A stretch of 64,000 bases of DNA from CAVUBL01 sp963739795 (GTDB taxonomy: Bacteria; Acidobacteriota; Thermoanaerobaculia; Multivoradales; DATKCC01). The stretch lies in contig CAVUBL010000021.1 of NCBI GenBank assembly GCA_963739795.1, positions 372,001 to 436,000 on the forward strand. Direction: 5' to 3'. This document shows positions 8,020 to 16,091 of the stretch, in pieces; within the stretch, counting starts at the first letter, position 1; every line of letters begins with the position of its first letter. The notes under the pieces were generated by a model, which had not been told where the DNA came from, ran no database searches, and worked only from the letters and a program-made list of their open reading frames with translations. Position numbers and translations under genes: made by a program.

Positions 8020-9021
8020 CTAGGACAGCCCGTCGAGGGCGGCCGGCCCCACGCCCACCAGTTTGCGCACCTCGGCCATCGTCTCCCGGGCGATGGCCGA
8101 CGCGCGCTCGGCTCCGTCGCGGAGCACCTCGCGGATCTCGTCGTCGGAGAGCTCGGCCCGGCGCTCGCGGATCGGGCGCAGGGTCTCTTCCAGGTGGTCG
8201 CGGACCGCCTTCTTGAGGTCTCCGTACATGGGCTCGCCCGAGCGGTAGCGTTCAAGGTAGGCCTCGGTGACCTCCTCGGGGGCGGTCATGCGCAGGAGGA
8301 GGAACAGGCTCTCGACCCCTGGGCTCATTTCCGACTCGTCGTCGCCGCCCACGTCGGTGACCGCCGAGCGGAGCTTTTTCCACCACTCCTTCGGGTCCTC
8401 CATGAGGCCGACGTAGTGGTTGGGGCCGAGGCTCTTGGACATCTTCTTGGTGGGGTCGGCGGGCGACATGATTCGGCGCGCCGGCGAGAGGTAGGGCTCG
8501 ACCTCCGGGAAGTAGTCGCGGCCCACGACGTTGTTGAAACGCCGGCCGATGCGGCGGGTGAGCTCGAGGTGCTGGACCTGGTCCTCGCCCACGGGCACGC
8601 TCGGGGCGCGGTAGAGGAGGATGTCGGCGGCCATGAGCACGGGGTAGGTGAAGAGGGCGCCCGAGATGTAGTCCCCTTGCTCGGACTTGTCCTTGAACTG
8701 GGTCATGCGGGTCAGGTCGCCGTAGGAGACGACGGCATTGAGGACCCAGGTGAGCTCGGTGTGCTCCGGGACATGGCTCTGGACGAAGAGGATCGATCGC
8801 TCCGGGTCGATGCCGCAGGCGATCAGGTCGCCGGCCAGGTCGAGGCTGCGTCGGGGCAGGAGAGCGGGCTCGATGGCCAGGGTGATGGCGTGGTAGTCGA
8901 CGATGCAGTAGATGCAGTCGTAGTCGTCCTGCATCCGGACCCAGTTCTGGATGGCGCCGAAGTAGTTGCCGATGTGGAGCTGGCCGGTGGGCTGGATGCC
9001 GGAGAAGACGCGCGGTTTCAT
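8020..9021 (-). CDS. trpS: Tryptophan--tRNA ligase
   Basis: The 333-residue class I aminoacyl-tRNA synthetase charges tRNA-Trp with ATP and tryptophan. The HIGH-type signature PTGQLHIGNY is at residues 11-20 and the KMSKS loop at 193-197; VGEDQVQHLEL and the C-terminal tRNA-binding helices are in place. Length is normal for bacterial TrpS. I choose the ATG at 9021, preceded by AAGGAG at good spacing; the upstream extension of the open frame has no family match. It is monocistronic as far as visible. Confidence 0.97.
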   Translation of the reverse strand: MKPRVFSGIQPTGQLHIGNYFGAIQNWVRMQDDYDCIYCIVDYHAITLAIEPALLPRRSLDLAGDLIACGIDPERSILFVQSHVPEHTELTWVLNAVVSYGDLTRMTQFKDKSEQGDYISGALFTYPVLMAADILLYRAPSVPVGEDQVQHLELTRRIGRRFNNVVGRDYFPEVEPYLSPARRIMSPADPTKKMSKSLGPNHYVGLMEDPKEWWKKLRSAVTDVGGDDESEMSPGVESLFLLLRMTAPEEVTEAYLERYRSGEPMYGDLKKAVRDHLEETLRPIRERRAELSDDEIREVLRDGAERASAIARETMAEVRKLVGVGPAALDGLS

Positions 9022-9323
9022 GCTTGGGGCTCCTTGTTTGAGGAGTCGGAAGAGTATCAGGCGGCGGCGGTGGTTGGAACGGGGTTGGAGTAGCGACGGC
9101 CCGCGACGCGGCGGGGTTTCGGCGGCGGACTGCGACCGGCGAAACCCCGCCGCGCCCCGGGCCTGCGTGAACCGGACTTCTGGGCTGCCCCTCCCGCGCT
9201 GGCGGTGGACTGGGGGTGGAAGAACGGGGTCGGCGCCCGACAAACTCTCGAGGTCGCCGAGCTCCGCCGCGGTTGGCCGAACGGCTCCTTCAGCGCCGAA
9301 CGGCAGCGCTCCCGCCCGGCGTT
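9022..9323. other. Intergenic region with strong hairpin between trpS and the permease
   Basis: No gene is seen. The stretch contains a 15-bp perfect inverted repeat (9107-9121 with 9140-9154, loop 18 nt) extended by GGCCCG/CGGGCC at 9098 and 9162. It lies upstream of trpS and just past the end of the TauE/SafE gene on the same strand, so it could act in termination of the permease message or in trpS leader control. No T-run follows. Confidence 0.5.
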
Positions 9324-10103
9324 CTAATGCTTTCCCAGCAGTAGCAGGACCGCGAAGACGATCACCATCACCGTCACCACTCCCTTCACCCACTTGTGGC
9401 CTTTGAGGACCGTCAGGCGGACCCCTACGAGGCCTCCGGCGAAGTTGCCGGCACCCAGGACCAGGCCCGGGAGCCAGTCGACCTTGCCCTCCGCGGCGAA
9501 GATGGCGAGGGCGAGGATGGTGAAGAGCAGCGCGGTCAACACCTTGATGGCGTTGCCCCGCACCAGGTCAAAGCCGGCGAAGGACAGGACCGCCAGGATC
9601 AGGAACCCGACCCCGGCCTGGACGAAGCCCCCGTAGATCCCGACCAGGAAGAAACCCGCCGCCAGCACCACCAGCTTGCCACCCGACGGCTTCGGCGGCG
9701 TGGTGCCCTCCGCGAGCTTTCGGCTCGAGCGGTCGAAGAGGCTCCACAAGCTGATCGCCACCATGAGGAAGGCGAGGATCTTGCGAAACGCCTGGTCGCT
9801 CACCTCCAGGGCCGCCCAGGTGCCGAGGGCGGCGCCGAAGAGGGCGGGCACCGTGGCCACCAGCGCCCATTTCCAGGCGAGGACCCGGTGGCGGTGGAAG
9901 CTCCAGACGGCGCCCACGTTCTGGAGCAGGATGCCGACCCGGTTGGTGGCGTTGGCCACGGTCGCCGGCAAGCCGGCGAAGATGAGCACCGGCAGGGTGA
10001 GGAATGATCCCCCGCCGGCGATCACGTTGAGGGCGCCGGCGACGGCGCCGGCGGCGAAGAGGGCGAGGTAGATCAGCCAGTGGTGCCCGATCACGGGCAG
10101 CAT
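9324..10103 (-). CDS. TauE/SafE-family sulfite/anion exporter
   Basis: The 259-residue polytopic inner-membrane protein has about eight hydrophobic segments in two repeats. The N-terminal AGALNVIAGGGSFLTLPVLI (about 22-41) is the hallmark of the family, mirrored in the second half by GGFVQAGVGFLILAVLSF. Members export or take up sulfite, sulfoacetate and other small organic anions; the substrate here is unknown. It ends 302 bp upstream of trpS on the same strand, with a hairpin between. Confidence 0.9.
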   Translation of the reverse strand: MLPVIGHHWLIYLALFAAGAVAGALNVIAGGGSFLTLPVLIFAGLPATVANATNRVGILLQNVGAVWSFHRHRVLAWKWALVATVPALFGAALGTWAALEVSDQAFRKILAFLMVAISLWSLFDRSSRKLAEGTTPPKPSGGKLVVLAAGFFLVGIYGGFVQAGVGFLILAVLSFAGFDLVRGNAIKVLTALLFTILALAIFAAEGKVDWLPGLVLGAGNFAGGLVGVRLTVLKGHKWVKGVVTVMVIVFAVLLLLGKH

Positions 10104-10114
10104 GCTAGCCGACT

Positions 10115-10233
10115 AGGAGTCCGCGCGGCAGAAACGCGTAGCCGCGTTGCGAGCGCCCGACCAGCCTTCGGCCGGTGCCCGCCGGATACGAGGCACCGCG
10201 ACGCAGGCGATGCCGAGCCATCGTCGAGGAGCG
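10115..10233. repeat. Interspersed repeat R2, copy B
   Basis: About 119 bp are closely similar, in inverted orientation, to 15561-15661. Shared words include CGCTCCTCGACGATG, TCGCGGTGCCTCGTAT and GGCGCTCGCAACGCG. Each copy contains an imperfect palindrome around GGCATCG. It lies in the gap between the permease and the VWA gene and contains no gene. Confidence 0.7.
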
Positions 10234-10312
10234 GTCGCCGACGTAGCCGGCGACCTCATGCTCGGGGACCTCGACCGTCCGGTCTCGAGGTCGCGGCGCT
10301 CACGGCGTCGTC

Positions 10313-11476
10313 CTACTGTGCCGGCGCCCTCTTGCCGTACTCGTACCCCTCCCGGGCGCGCACCCGGAACTCCGGATTCTTGGTGTGGACCTCGACCTTC
10401 TGGTAGCCGGAGGTGCCGGCGGGGTGGCTGCTGCGGTAGCTGATCAGGTAGTAGCCCGAGTTGTCGTCGGAGACCTGCTCGAGGGGTGTGAGGAAGTTGA
10501 CGAAGTTGAAGAAGTACCGACCGCCCGTGTCCGCCGCCAGGCTGCTCAAGGAGTTGCCCAGGGCGTTGTCGAGCAGGCCACCCTCCGGCGCGTTGGGGAT
10601 CAGGTCGATGCCGTAGACGGCCACGTTGCCGTCGTTGAGGGCGTGGACCAGGGGCGGGTAGTAGCGCGAGTCGGGGACGTAGAAACCGAAGCCCGAGACG
10701 CGGCCGAAGCCGATGGAGAAGAGGACCAGGTTCTTGCGGCCGGGGATCGGCGCCGAAGCCTTGGCGAGCAGCTCGAGAGCGCCGTAGATGCGGGGGCTGA
10801 GCTTGCGGATCTGGTCGGGCGGCGGCAGGTGGGCGAGGAGCGAGGGCCCGCTCGTAGCCTCCTGGCGCGAGGGCCAGACCTTGGGCTCCACGCCGCCGCG
10901 CACCGCCTGGTCGATGGCGGAGAGAATCTTCCCGCGGTCGGTGGTGAAGTCCTGGAACAGCTTCAGCTTGTAGTCGTAGCCCGCCACCGCCACGTGGTCG
11001 CCGGCGGTGAGGTCGGAGGTCACCCACTCCTTGGCGCGGCGGCCGGCGTCGAGGAGCTGGGCGGTGAGGCGCGGCAGGAGGTCGCGCTGGTCGTGGAAGA
11101 AGAGGATGAAGTAGCGGTCGGTGGGTACCTGGTCGGGATCGAGGCCCAGGGCCTTGGCGCGCTCGGCGGACTCCAGGAACCGGCGATTGCTATAGAAGGT
11201 CACATCCTGGACGTCGACGGGCCGGCCGTTCTCCGCGACCTCGAAGTCCTTCGGCCCCAGGCCGAGGACCACGTTGCCGCGCGGGTCGGTCACGACGGCG
11301 TCGATCTGGACTTCCCGGACCTCCACGTTCTCACCGAAGTGGGCCTGGGGCGGTTGCTGTAGCCGTTGAGGCGCAGGAGCTTGCTGGGCCGCCCCGGCCG
11401 GTGCGACTCGCCCGAAGATCATGGCGAGGCCGGTCAAGGCGACGGCGGCCACGAGCCGTGTCGTCCTTGCGTTCAT
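10313..11476 (-). CDS. Secreted VWA-domain protein of the acidobacterial type
   Basis: The 387-residue protein has a Sec-type signal peptide (hydrophobic 8-27, likely cleavage after AGAA) and a von Willebrand factor A-like domain. The sequence runs VREVQIDAVVTDPRGNVV, DFEVAENGRPVDVQDVTFY, YFILFFHDQ in the metal-site region, and a C-terminal YYLISYRSSHPAG strand. This architecture is common and expanded in Acidobacteriota, where functions are mostly unknown (family knowledge). A canonical DxSxS metal site is not intact (FFHDQRD instead). The ribosome site AGGAGAG precedes the ATG. No operon partner is seen. Confidence 0.8.
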   Translation of the reverse strand: MNARTTRLVAAVALTGLAMIFGRVAPAGAAQQAPAPQRLQQPPQAHFGENVEVREVQIDAVVTDPRGNVVLGLGPKDFEVAENGRPVDVQDVTFYSNRRFLESAERAKALGLDPDQVPTDRYFILFFHDQRDLLPRLTAQLLDAGRRAKEWVTSDLTAGDHVAVAGYDYKLKLFQDFTTDRGKILSAIDQAVRGGVEPKVWPSRQEATSGPSLLAHLPPPDQIRKLSPRIYGALELLAKASAPIPGRKNLVLFSIGFGRVSGFGFYVPDSRYYPPLVHALNDGNVAVYGIDLIPNAPEGGLLDNALGNSLSSLAADTGGRYFFNFVNFLTPLEQVSDDNSGYYLISYRSSHPAGTSGYQKVEVHTKNPEFRVRAREGYEYGKRAPAQ

Positions 11477-11641
11477 GTTGCGCTCTCCTGAGTGGATCGG
11501 GGCGTCATTGCCCTTCTCGGAGAGGACGCAAAATGCGTTCCTACGCGCGCGGCGGCGAAGGAGCGAGCAAAGCGCCCGGCGCCTGATCCGGCGCCTGGTC
11601 CGGTGCTGAGGGCAGGAGCCCCCAGGGCCGTGCGGGCGGGA

Positions 11642-12058
11642 TCAGTTGACGGCGCAGGCCATGCGGACGAAGTCCGACTCGGTGAGGATGCCCACCAGGC
11701 GGCCCTTGGAGATGACCGGCAAGCAGCCGTACTTCTTGAGCACCATGAGGGAGGCCGCCCGATGGAGCAAGGTTTCGGGAGTGACGGTGACCGGCTCGAG
11801 GGTCATCACCTCGCCCACCTCGATCCGCTCCAGGACCTCGTCGGCCACACTGGCCGGTACGTCCGCCTGTTCGACCAGGGCGTAGCGCAGGAGGTCCCGG
11901 TGGGTCACCAGGCCGAGCAGGTGTCCCTCGGGGTCGACCACCGGCACGTGGCGGATCGAGTGGCGCTCCATGAGGTCGCGCACGGCCACCAGGTGATCGT
12001 TCGGCAGAACCGTCACGACCTTCTCCGACATGAGGTCACGCACCCGCAGCCCGCTCAT
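11642..12058 (-). CDS. Tandem CBS-domain protein
   Basis: The 138-residue protein consists only of two CBS motifs, DLMSEKVVTVLPNDHLVAVR to LGLVTHRDLLRYA and VMTLEPVTVTPETL to LVGILTESDFVRM. A CBS pair forms a Bateman module that binds adenine nucleotides and often acts as an energy sensor. With no fused effector domain it must act on a partner not evident here. The start at ATG 12058 precedes VRDLMSEKV; the longer upstream open frame is the shadow of the aminotransferase gene. Normal length for stand-alone CBS proteins. Confidence 0.88.
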   Translation of the reverse strand: MSGLRVRDLMSEKVVTVLPNDHLVAVRDLMERHSIRHVPVVDPEGHLLGLVTHRDLLRYALVEQADVPASVADEVLERIEVGEVMTLEPVTVTPETLLHRAASLMVLKKYGCLPVISKGRLVGILTESDFVRMACAVN

Positions 12059-12192
12059 CGTCTCCTCGACTCCGGGAGCCTTCCGCCGACGATGCGGGGC
12101 TCCCAACACTGAAACGATAGCCCCTCTCGGCCGCCGCTGACGCCACCCACCGGGGCGGGAAGGGGATCGAGGGGTTGTGGGGGTGACCCGAT

Positions 12193-13659
12193 CTACCCGA
12201 GCAAGTCGCGCGCGAACTCGAGGAAGGCGTGGACGTCGGCGAAGTTCGAGGCGAGCCCCACCGACACCCGCACCGCGCCGGTCGACTTGTCGTTGACGCA
12301 GCGGCGGAAATCGTCGTAGCTCATACGGAACCCCGACTGGGAGAAGCAGCCGGTGATCTCCTCGCCGGAGAGCCCGAGGGCGAGCTCGCCCGCCCCCGGG
12401 TTGCAGAAGCAACCGGTGCGCAGCGAGATCATCCGTTCGTTGGCCAGCTCCTCGATCCGCTGATGGTCGATCAGGGCCCCCTCCCGGTCCCGGAAGTTGA
12501 GGGTCACCGTGCCGCCGCGCCGGTCGGTGTCCGCGGGCCCGTAGAGGATGGCGAGGGGGACCCCCGTCGAGTGGTGCAGACCGGCGAGGCCCTCGAGGAG
12601 CCAGGCGGTGAGGCACTCGACGCGCCGGTGGATCGTCTCGATCCCGATCTCCTCGAGGAAGTCCAGGCCGTACTCGACCGCCGGCAGGATCTCGTAGTTG
12701 AGGGTGCCGTCCTCGAAGGCCGCGGAGCCGGCGGCAGGGCTGTAGAGGTCCGCCTGCACCGAGGCGACGGCGATCGTGCCGCCGGCGAACCAGGGGCGGT
12801 GGAGCTTCTCGAGGGCCGGGCGCCGGCCGAGGAGGGCGCCGACGCCGGTGGGGTAGCCGAACATCTTGTAGAACGACAGGGCCACGTAGTCCGGGTGCCA
12901 GCGCGACAGGTCCAGTCGGTTGGTGGGCACGAAGGCGGCGGCGTCGAGCAGCACGTCCCAGCGCCGGGCGTGGGCGCGCTCGATCCACTCGAGGGGGTGC
13001 TGGACGCCGGAGAAGTTCGACTGGGCCGGGTAGGCGAAGAGGTTGTGGCCCCCTGGGCGGGCGTGGGCCAGGTGCCCGTCCAGGGTCGCCTCGTCGACCC
13101 GCAGCGCCGGCAGGACCATGGGCACGTAAGTGGTCCGGGCGCCGTGGGCGCGGTCGAACTCCCGGATGCCGTTGACCGAGTTGTGGTTGTCGAAGGTCAG
13201 GAGGAACTGGTCGCCCTGCTCGAAGGGATAGGACTCGCCGACGAGCTTGAGCGCCTGGCTGGCGTTGGCCGTGAAGATGACCACGTACTCGTCCGGCGAT
13301 GCGTTGAAGAACTGGAGCACCCGGCGCCGCGCCTCCCCGATCAGCTCGGTGGTGGCGAGGGAGGTGGGGTTTGTCGAGTGGGGGTTGCCGAAGACCTGTC
13401 CCAGGAGGAGGTCGCGGTGGCGCTCGATCTGGGAGACCCCGTAGATCCCGCCGCCGGTGTAGTCCAGGTAGACGTGGCCCTGGAGGTCGAGGCGGGCGAA
13501 CTCGGAGGCGCGCAGCTCGTCCAGGACGGCGGTCGTCCGGTAGTCGGGGTGGGCCTCGAGGAAGCGTCCGTAGGCGGCGTCGAGGTCGGCGGAGGCCGAC
13601 GGTACGGTGCCGACGCCGGCCGAGGACCCCGGGTTCCGGGCGGGTTGGGTGGGCTCCAT
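12193..13659 (-). CDS. Class V aminotransferase-fold enzyme, MOCOS-like
   Basis: The 488-residue PLP-dependent enzyme has cofactor Lys265 in LSFYKMFGYPTGVG and a Cys-rich motif RTGCFCNPGAGE (Cys417, Cys419). The latter closely resembles the NifS-like domain of molybdenum cofactor sulfurases, in which such a cysteine carries the persulfide. It could be a cysteine desulfurase supplying sulfur, possibly to a molybdoenzyme; that is inferred, as no Moco-binding MOSC domain is attached. A MobA-like gene occurs at 30.8 kb but not adjacent. It is divergent from the nitrilase gene across a 69-bp gap. Confidence 0.8.
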   Translation of the reverse strand: MEPTQPARNPGSSAGVGTVPSASADLDAAYGRFLEAHPDYRTTAVLDELRASEFARLDLQGHVYLDYTGGGIYGVSQIERHRDLLLGQVFGNPHSTNPTSLATTELIGEARRRVLQFFNASPDEYVVIFTANASQALKLVGESYPFEQGDQFLLTFDNHNSVNGIREFDRAHGARTTYVPMVLPALRVDEATLDGHLAHARPGGHNLFAYPAQSNFSGVQHPLEWIERAHARRWDVLLDAAAFVPTNRLDLSRWHPDYVALSFYKMFGYPTGVGALLGRRPALEKLHRPWFAGGTIAVASVQADLYSPAAGSAAFEDGTLNYEILPAVEYGLDFLEEIGIETIHRRVECLTAWLLEGLAGLHHSTGVPLAILYGPADTDRRGGTVTLNFRDREGALIDHQRIEELANERMISLRTGCFCNPGAGELALGLSGEEITGCFSQSGFRMSYDDFRRCVNDKSTGAVRVSVGLASNFADVHAFLEFARDLLG

Positions 13660-13728
13660 GTCACTGCCAGTCTACCAGGGGCGCCCCTTCGGCGATCTCG
13701 CGAGAGCCGGTAGAATTCGCCCCGTCCC

Positions 13729-14598
13729 ATGCGCCTCGCCCTCGCCCAGCTCCGCCCGACCGCCGACCGCGCCGAGAGCCTCGAGCGCGCCCTGGATGCC
13801 ATGCGGCGCGCCGCCCGGTCCGGCGCCGAGGTGGTCGTGTTCCCGGAGCTGGCCGTCGAGCCTTTCTTCCCGCGCTGCCGGCGGCCGGAGGGCGGGCCCC
13901 GGTCCGGGGCGCGCGCCGGAGCGCCGGGCACCAACCCGGTCTCGGAGCCCATCCCGGGGCCGACCACCGACCGAGTGGCCGCGCTGGCCCGGGAGCTCTC
14001 CCTGGTCACCGTGTTCAACCTCTACGAGCGCGACGCCCAGGGCCGCACTTTCGACAGCTCGCCGGTGATCGATGCCGACGGCGCCCTGCTGGGCGTCACC
14101 CGCATGGTCCACATCACCGACTACGAGGGCTTCCACGAGCAGGACTACTACGACCCGGGCGACTGCGGTGCGCCGGTCTACGCCACCCGCGCCTGCCGCC
14201 TGGGGGTGGCGATCTGCTACGACCGCCACTACCCCGAGTACATGCGCGCCCTGGGCGTGGCCGGCGCCGACGTGGTGGCGATCCCCCAGGCCGGCACGCT
14301 GGGCGAGTGGCCCGAGGGGCTCTACGAGGCCGAGGTGCGCACCGCCGCCTTTCAGAACGGCTACTTCGCGGCCCTGGCGAACCGGGTGGGGGAAGAGGGC
14401 GAGCTCACCTTCGCGGGCGAGTCCTTCGTCTGCGATCCGGAGGGCGTGGTCCTCGCCCGGGGCGCGCGCCTCGAGGAGGACTTGGTGGTCACGGACCTCG
14501 ACCTCGGCAAGGCCGCCCGCTCCACCGCCCGCCGGCTCTTCTGGCGCGACCGGCGGCCGGAGCTTTACGAGCGGTGGCTGGGTCGGGACGAGGGCTGA
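13729..14598 (+). CDS. Nitrilase-superfamily carbon-nitrogen hydrolase
   Basis: The 289-residue alpha-beta-beta-alpha protein keeps catalytic Glu40 (FPELAVEPFF) and Cys163 (VAICYDRHYPE). The position of the catalytic lysine, normally in an RKxH motif, reads TRMVHITDYEGF, so the lysine appears replaced by methionine or displaced. The rest (FHEQDYYDPGDCG) matches N-carbamoylputrescine-amidase-like members. Activity is therefore uncertain: amide hydrolysis with altered chemistry, or a non-catalytic role. Its 3' end overlaps by 34 bp the convergent 79-residue gene. Confidence 0.8.
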   Translation: MRLALAQLRPTADRAESLERALDAMRRAARSGAEVVVFPELAVEPFFPRCRRPEGGPRSGARAGAPGTNPVSEPIPGPTTDRVAALARELSLVTVFNLYERDAQGRTFDSSPVIDADGALLGVTRMVHITDYEGFHEQDYYDPGDCGAPVYATRACRLGVAICYDRHYPEYMRALGVAGADVVAIPQAGTLGEWPEGLYEAEVRTAAFQNGYFAALANRVGEEGELTFAGESFVCDPEGVVLARGARLEEDLVVTDLDLGKAARSTARRLFWRDRRPELYERWLGRDEG

Positions 14599-14804
14599 CG
14601 GCCCCGCCGGTCCCCGGCGCCCTCCTGCACTCTCGCGCACAGCCCGTCGAGGTCAAGCCCGCGGATCGCGTCGAGGGCCAGCTCGAAGCGCCCCTCGGCG
14701 CAGAGGCCGCTCATCCCGCCTTCCTCATAGGCGCGGCGGGCCGCCTCCAGGCAGGTGTCGCGGACCGCCTCCACGAGGACGCGGCGCTCGGCCTCCGCGC
14801 TCAC
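14565..14804 (-). CDS. Small conserved helical protein next to PaaI thioesterase
   Basis: The 79-residue protein begins at GTG 14804, which overlaps the thioesterase stop as GTGA, indicating translational coupling. The core SAEAERRVLVEAVRDTCLEA and GMSGLCAEGRFELALDAIRG looks like a genuine conserved short helical protein seen beside other genes in related bacteria; no function is known to me. The C-terminal 20 residues are low-complexity and lie over the end of the convergent nitrilase gene. Confidence 0.6.
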   Translation of the reverse strand: MSAEAERRVLVEAVRDTCLEAARRAYEEGGMSGLCAEGRFELALDAIRGLDLDGLCARVQEGAGDRRGRQPSSRPSHRS

Positions 14805-15304
14805 CCCGCCTCCTCTTCCCCCACGTCCCAGTTGTGGTACGCAGGGTGCCCCGGCTTGACCGCCGAGAACAGGCCGGTACAGGTGGCGGTCACCTCGCCG
14901 TCGGCCGAGACCGTCGCCTCCACCGTCACCTTGCGACCCTCGGACGCGACGGCCCGGGCCGAGATCTCGAGGGGACGGTCGGCCGGCGTGGGCCGGAGCA
15001 GGCGCACGTGGAGCTCGGCGGTCACTGTGGCGGGCGGCCGGTCCAGGCCGTCGCGGCGCATCAGGTGGTGGGCGGCGGTCCAGTTGCTGTGGCAGTCGAG
15101 GAGGGTGCTGACGACGCCGCCGTTGATCACGCCGGGGAAGGCCTGGTGGTGGGGCTCGGCCCGCCACGTGGCGGTGACCTCGGCGTCGGGCTCGCTCGCC
15201 TGGGGGAAGCTCTCGATCCGGAGGCCCTTCTCGTTCGCCGGCCCGCAGCCGAAGCAGCGGCCCTTGGAGTAGAAGCGTGCCTGGAGGCTCTCGGGGGTGC
15301 TCAT
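14801..15304 (-). CDS. PaaI-family hotdog-fold thioesterase
   Basis: The 167-residue protein has the N-terminal CFGCGPANEKGLRI (17-30) and the hotdog catalytic region FPGVINGGVVSTLLDCHSNW (56-75), where the Asp of the central helix is the usual general base. PaaI-type enzymes hydrolyse acyl-CoA thioesters, often of phenylacetate or other aromatic acids; the substrate is not determined here. It is followed by a coupled small gene. A truncated mobile element lies just upstream (15333-15386). Confidence 0.87.
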   Translation of the reverse strand: MSTPESLQARFYSKGRCFGCGPANEKGLRIESFPQASEPDAEVTATWRAEPHHQAFPGVINGGVVSTLLDCHSNWTAAHHLMRRDGLDRPPATVTAELHVRLLRPTPADRPLEISARAVASEGRKVTVEATVSADGEVTATCTGLFSAVKPGHPAYHNWDVGEEEAG

Positions 15305-15332
15305 GGCGGCGAGTGTACTGCGGCCGGACTAT

Positions 15333-15386
15333 AGTGGTTCGTCAATCTTCAACTGATGGCTCCCGACGGTCCTTCACGCCGCTGGC
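15333..15386. mobile_element. MITE-like element M3, left-half remnant
   Basis: These 54 bp match the left arm and adjoining interior of M1 at 7826-7878 with about eight differences, then stop abruptly at GCTGG, immediately followed by coding sequence of alkB. No right arm is present. The element therefore replaced the 5' part of that gene. Confidence 0.65.
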
Positions 15387-15387
15387 C

Positions 15388-15872
15388 ATGACCAACTGCG
15401 GCGCCCTCGGCTGGGTGACCGACCGGCGCGGCTACCGCTACGACCCGCGGGACCCGGAGAGCGGGCGGCCCTGGCCGGCCATGCCCGCGGCCATCGCCGA
15501 TCTCGCAACCCCCCTGCGCCCAGAGGGTTGCGGCGGCGCGGGCGCCATCTACTTCGTTCCCGCTCCTCGACGATGCCTCGGCATCGCCTGTGTCGCGGTG
15601 CCTCGTATCTGGCCCCGCGGCGCTCGCAACGCGACCCTGGATTTCTGCCGCGCAGACTCCTCGGTCTGCCGGCGACGTTCCTCTTCGGAGGGCCCCGTCG
15701 CTCCGACAAGCCACGCCGGGTGCCCCTGGTCCACGGCGACGTGGTGGTCTGGGGCGGCCCGGCGCGCCTGCGCTACCACGGGGTCCTGCCGCTGGCGGAG
15801 GGGCGGCATCCGGGCCTGATCCCCTTTGGCGGCGGATGCCGCGTGAACCTGACCTTCCGCAAGGCCGGCTGA
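15388..15872 (+). pseudogene. alkB: alkB remnant: DNA/RNA demethylase gene broken by two repeats
   Basis: From 15388 the frame reads MTNCGALGWVTDRRGYRY and PESGRPWPAMPAAIADLA, the start of the AlkB dioxygenase core (in E. coli AlkB the same MTNCG is internal). From about 15665, in another frame, it reads GLPATFLFGGPRRSDKPRR, GDVVVWGGPARLRYHG and CRVNLTFRKAG, the end of the core. The segment between, which should carry the HxD iron ligands, is replaced by repeat R2 (15561-15661). The N-terminal part is replaced by element M3. Alkylated-base repair activity is impossible. The next gene is convergent. Confidence 0.85.
15561..15661. repeat. Interspersed repeat R2, copy A, inside alkB remnant
   Basis: It is similar to 10115-10233 in inverted orientation, with a perfect 7-bp palindrome CGATGCC/GGCATCG. 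It occupies the place of about 60 deleted residues of AlkB rather than being a clean insertion. Confidence 0.7.
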
Positions 15873-15878
15873 GCGCAC

Positions 15879-16091
15879 TCAGCCGGGACGCCGGCCGTCG
15901 CCCGTCGGATCGAAGATCTCCTCAATCCGCTGCCCGAAGACGTCGGCGATCTTGAAGGCCAGCGGCAGGCTGGGGTCGTACTTGCCCGTCTCGATGGCGT
16001 TGACCGTCTGGCGCGAGACGCCCAGGTTCTCTGCGAGCACCGCCTGCGACCACCGCCGCTCGGCCCGCAACACGCGGAGCCGGTTGTTCAT
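15879..16091 (-). CDS. XRE-family helix-turn-helix regulator
   Basis: The 70-residue protein is essentially one Cro/C1-type HTH: LRVLRAERRWSQAVLAENLG, then VSRQTVNAIETGKYDPSLPL. Single-domain regulators of this kind (YozG-like) usually lie beside a small membrane-protein gene, as here. The start overlaps the upstream stop as ATGA, so it is translationally coupled. It probably binds its own promoter; a candidate operator is at 16569-16588. Confidence 0.9.
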   Translation of the reverse strand: MNNRLRVLRAERRWSQAVLAENLGVSRQTVNAIETGKYDPSLPLAFKIADVFGQRIEEIFDPTGDGRRPG

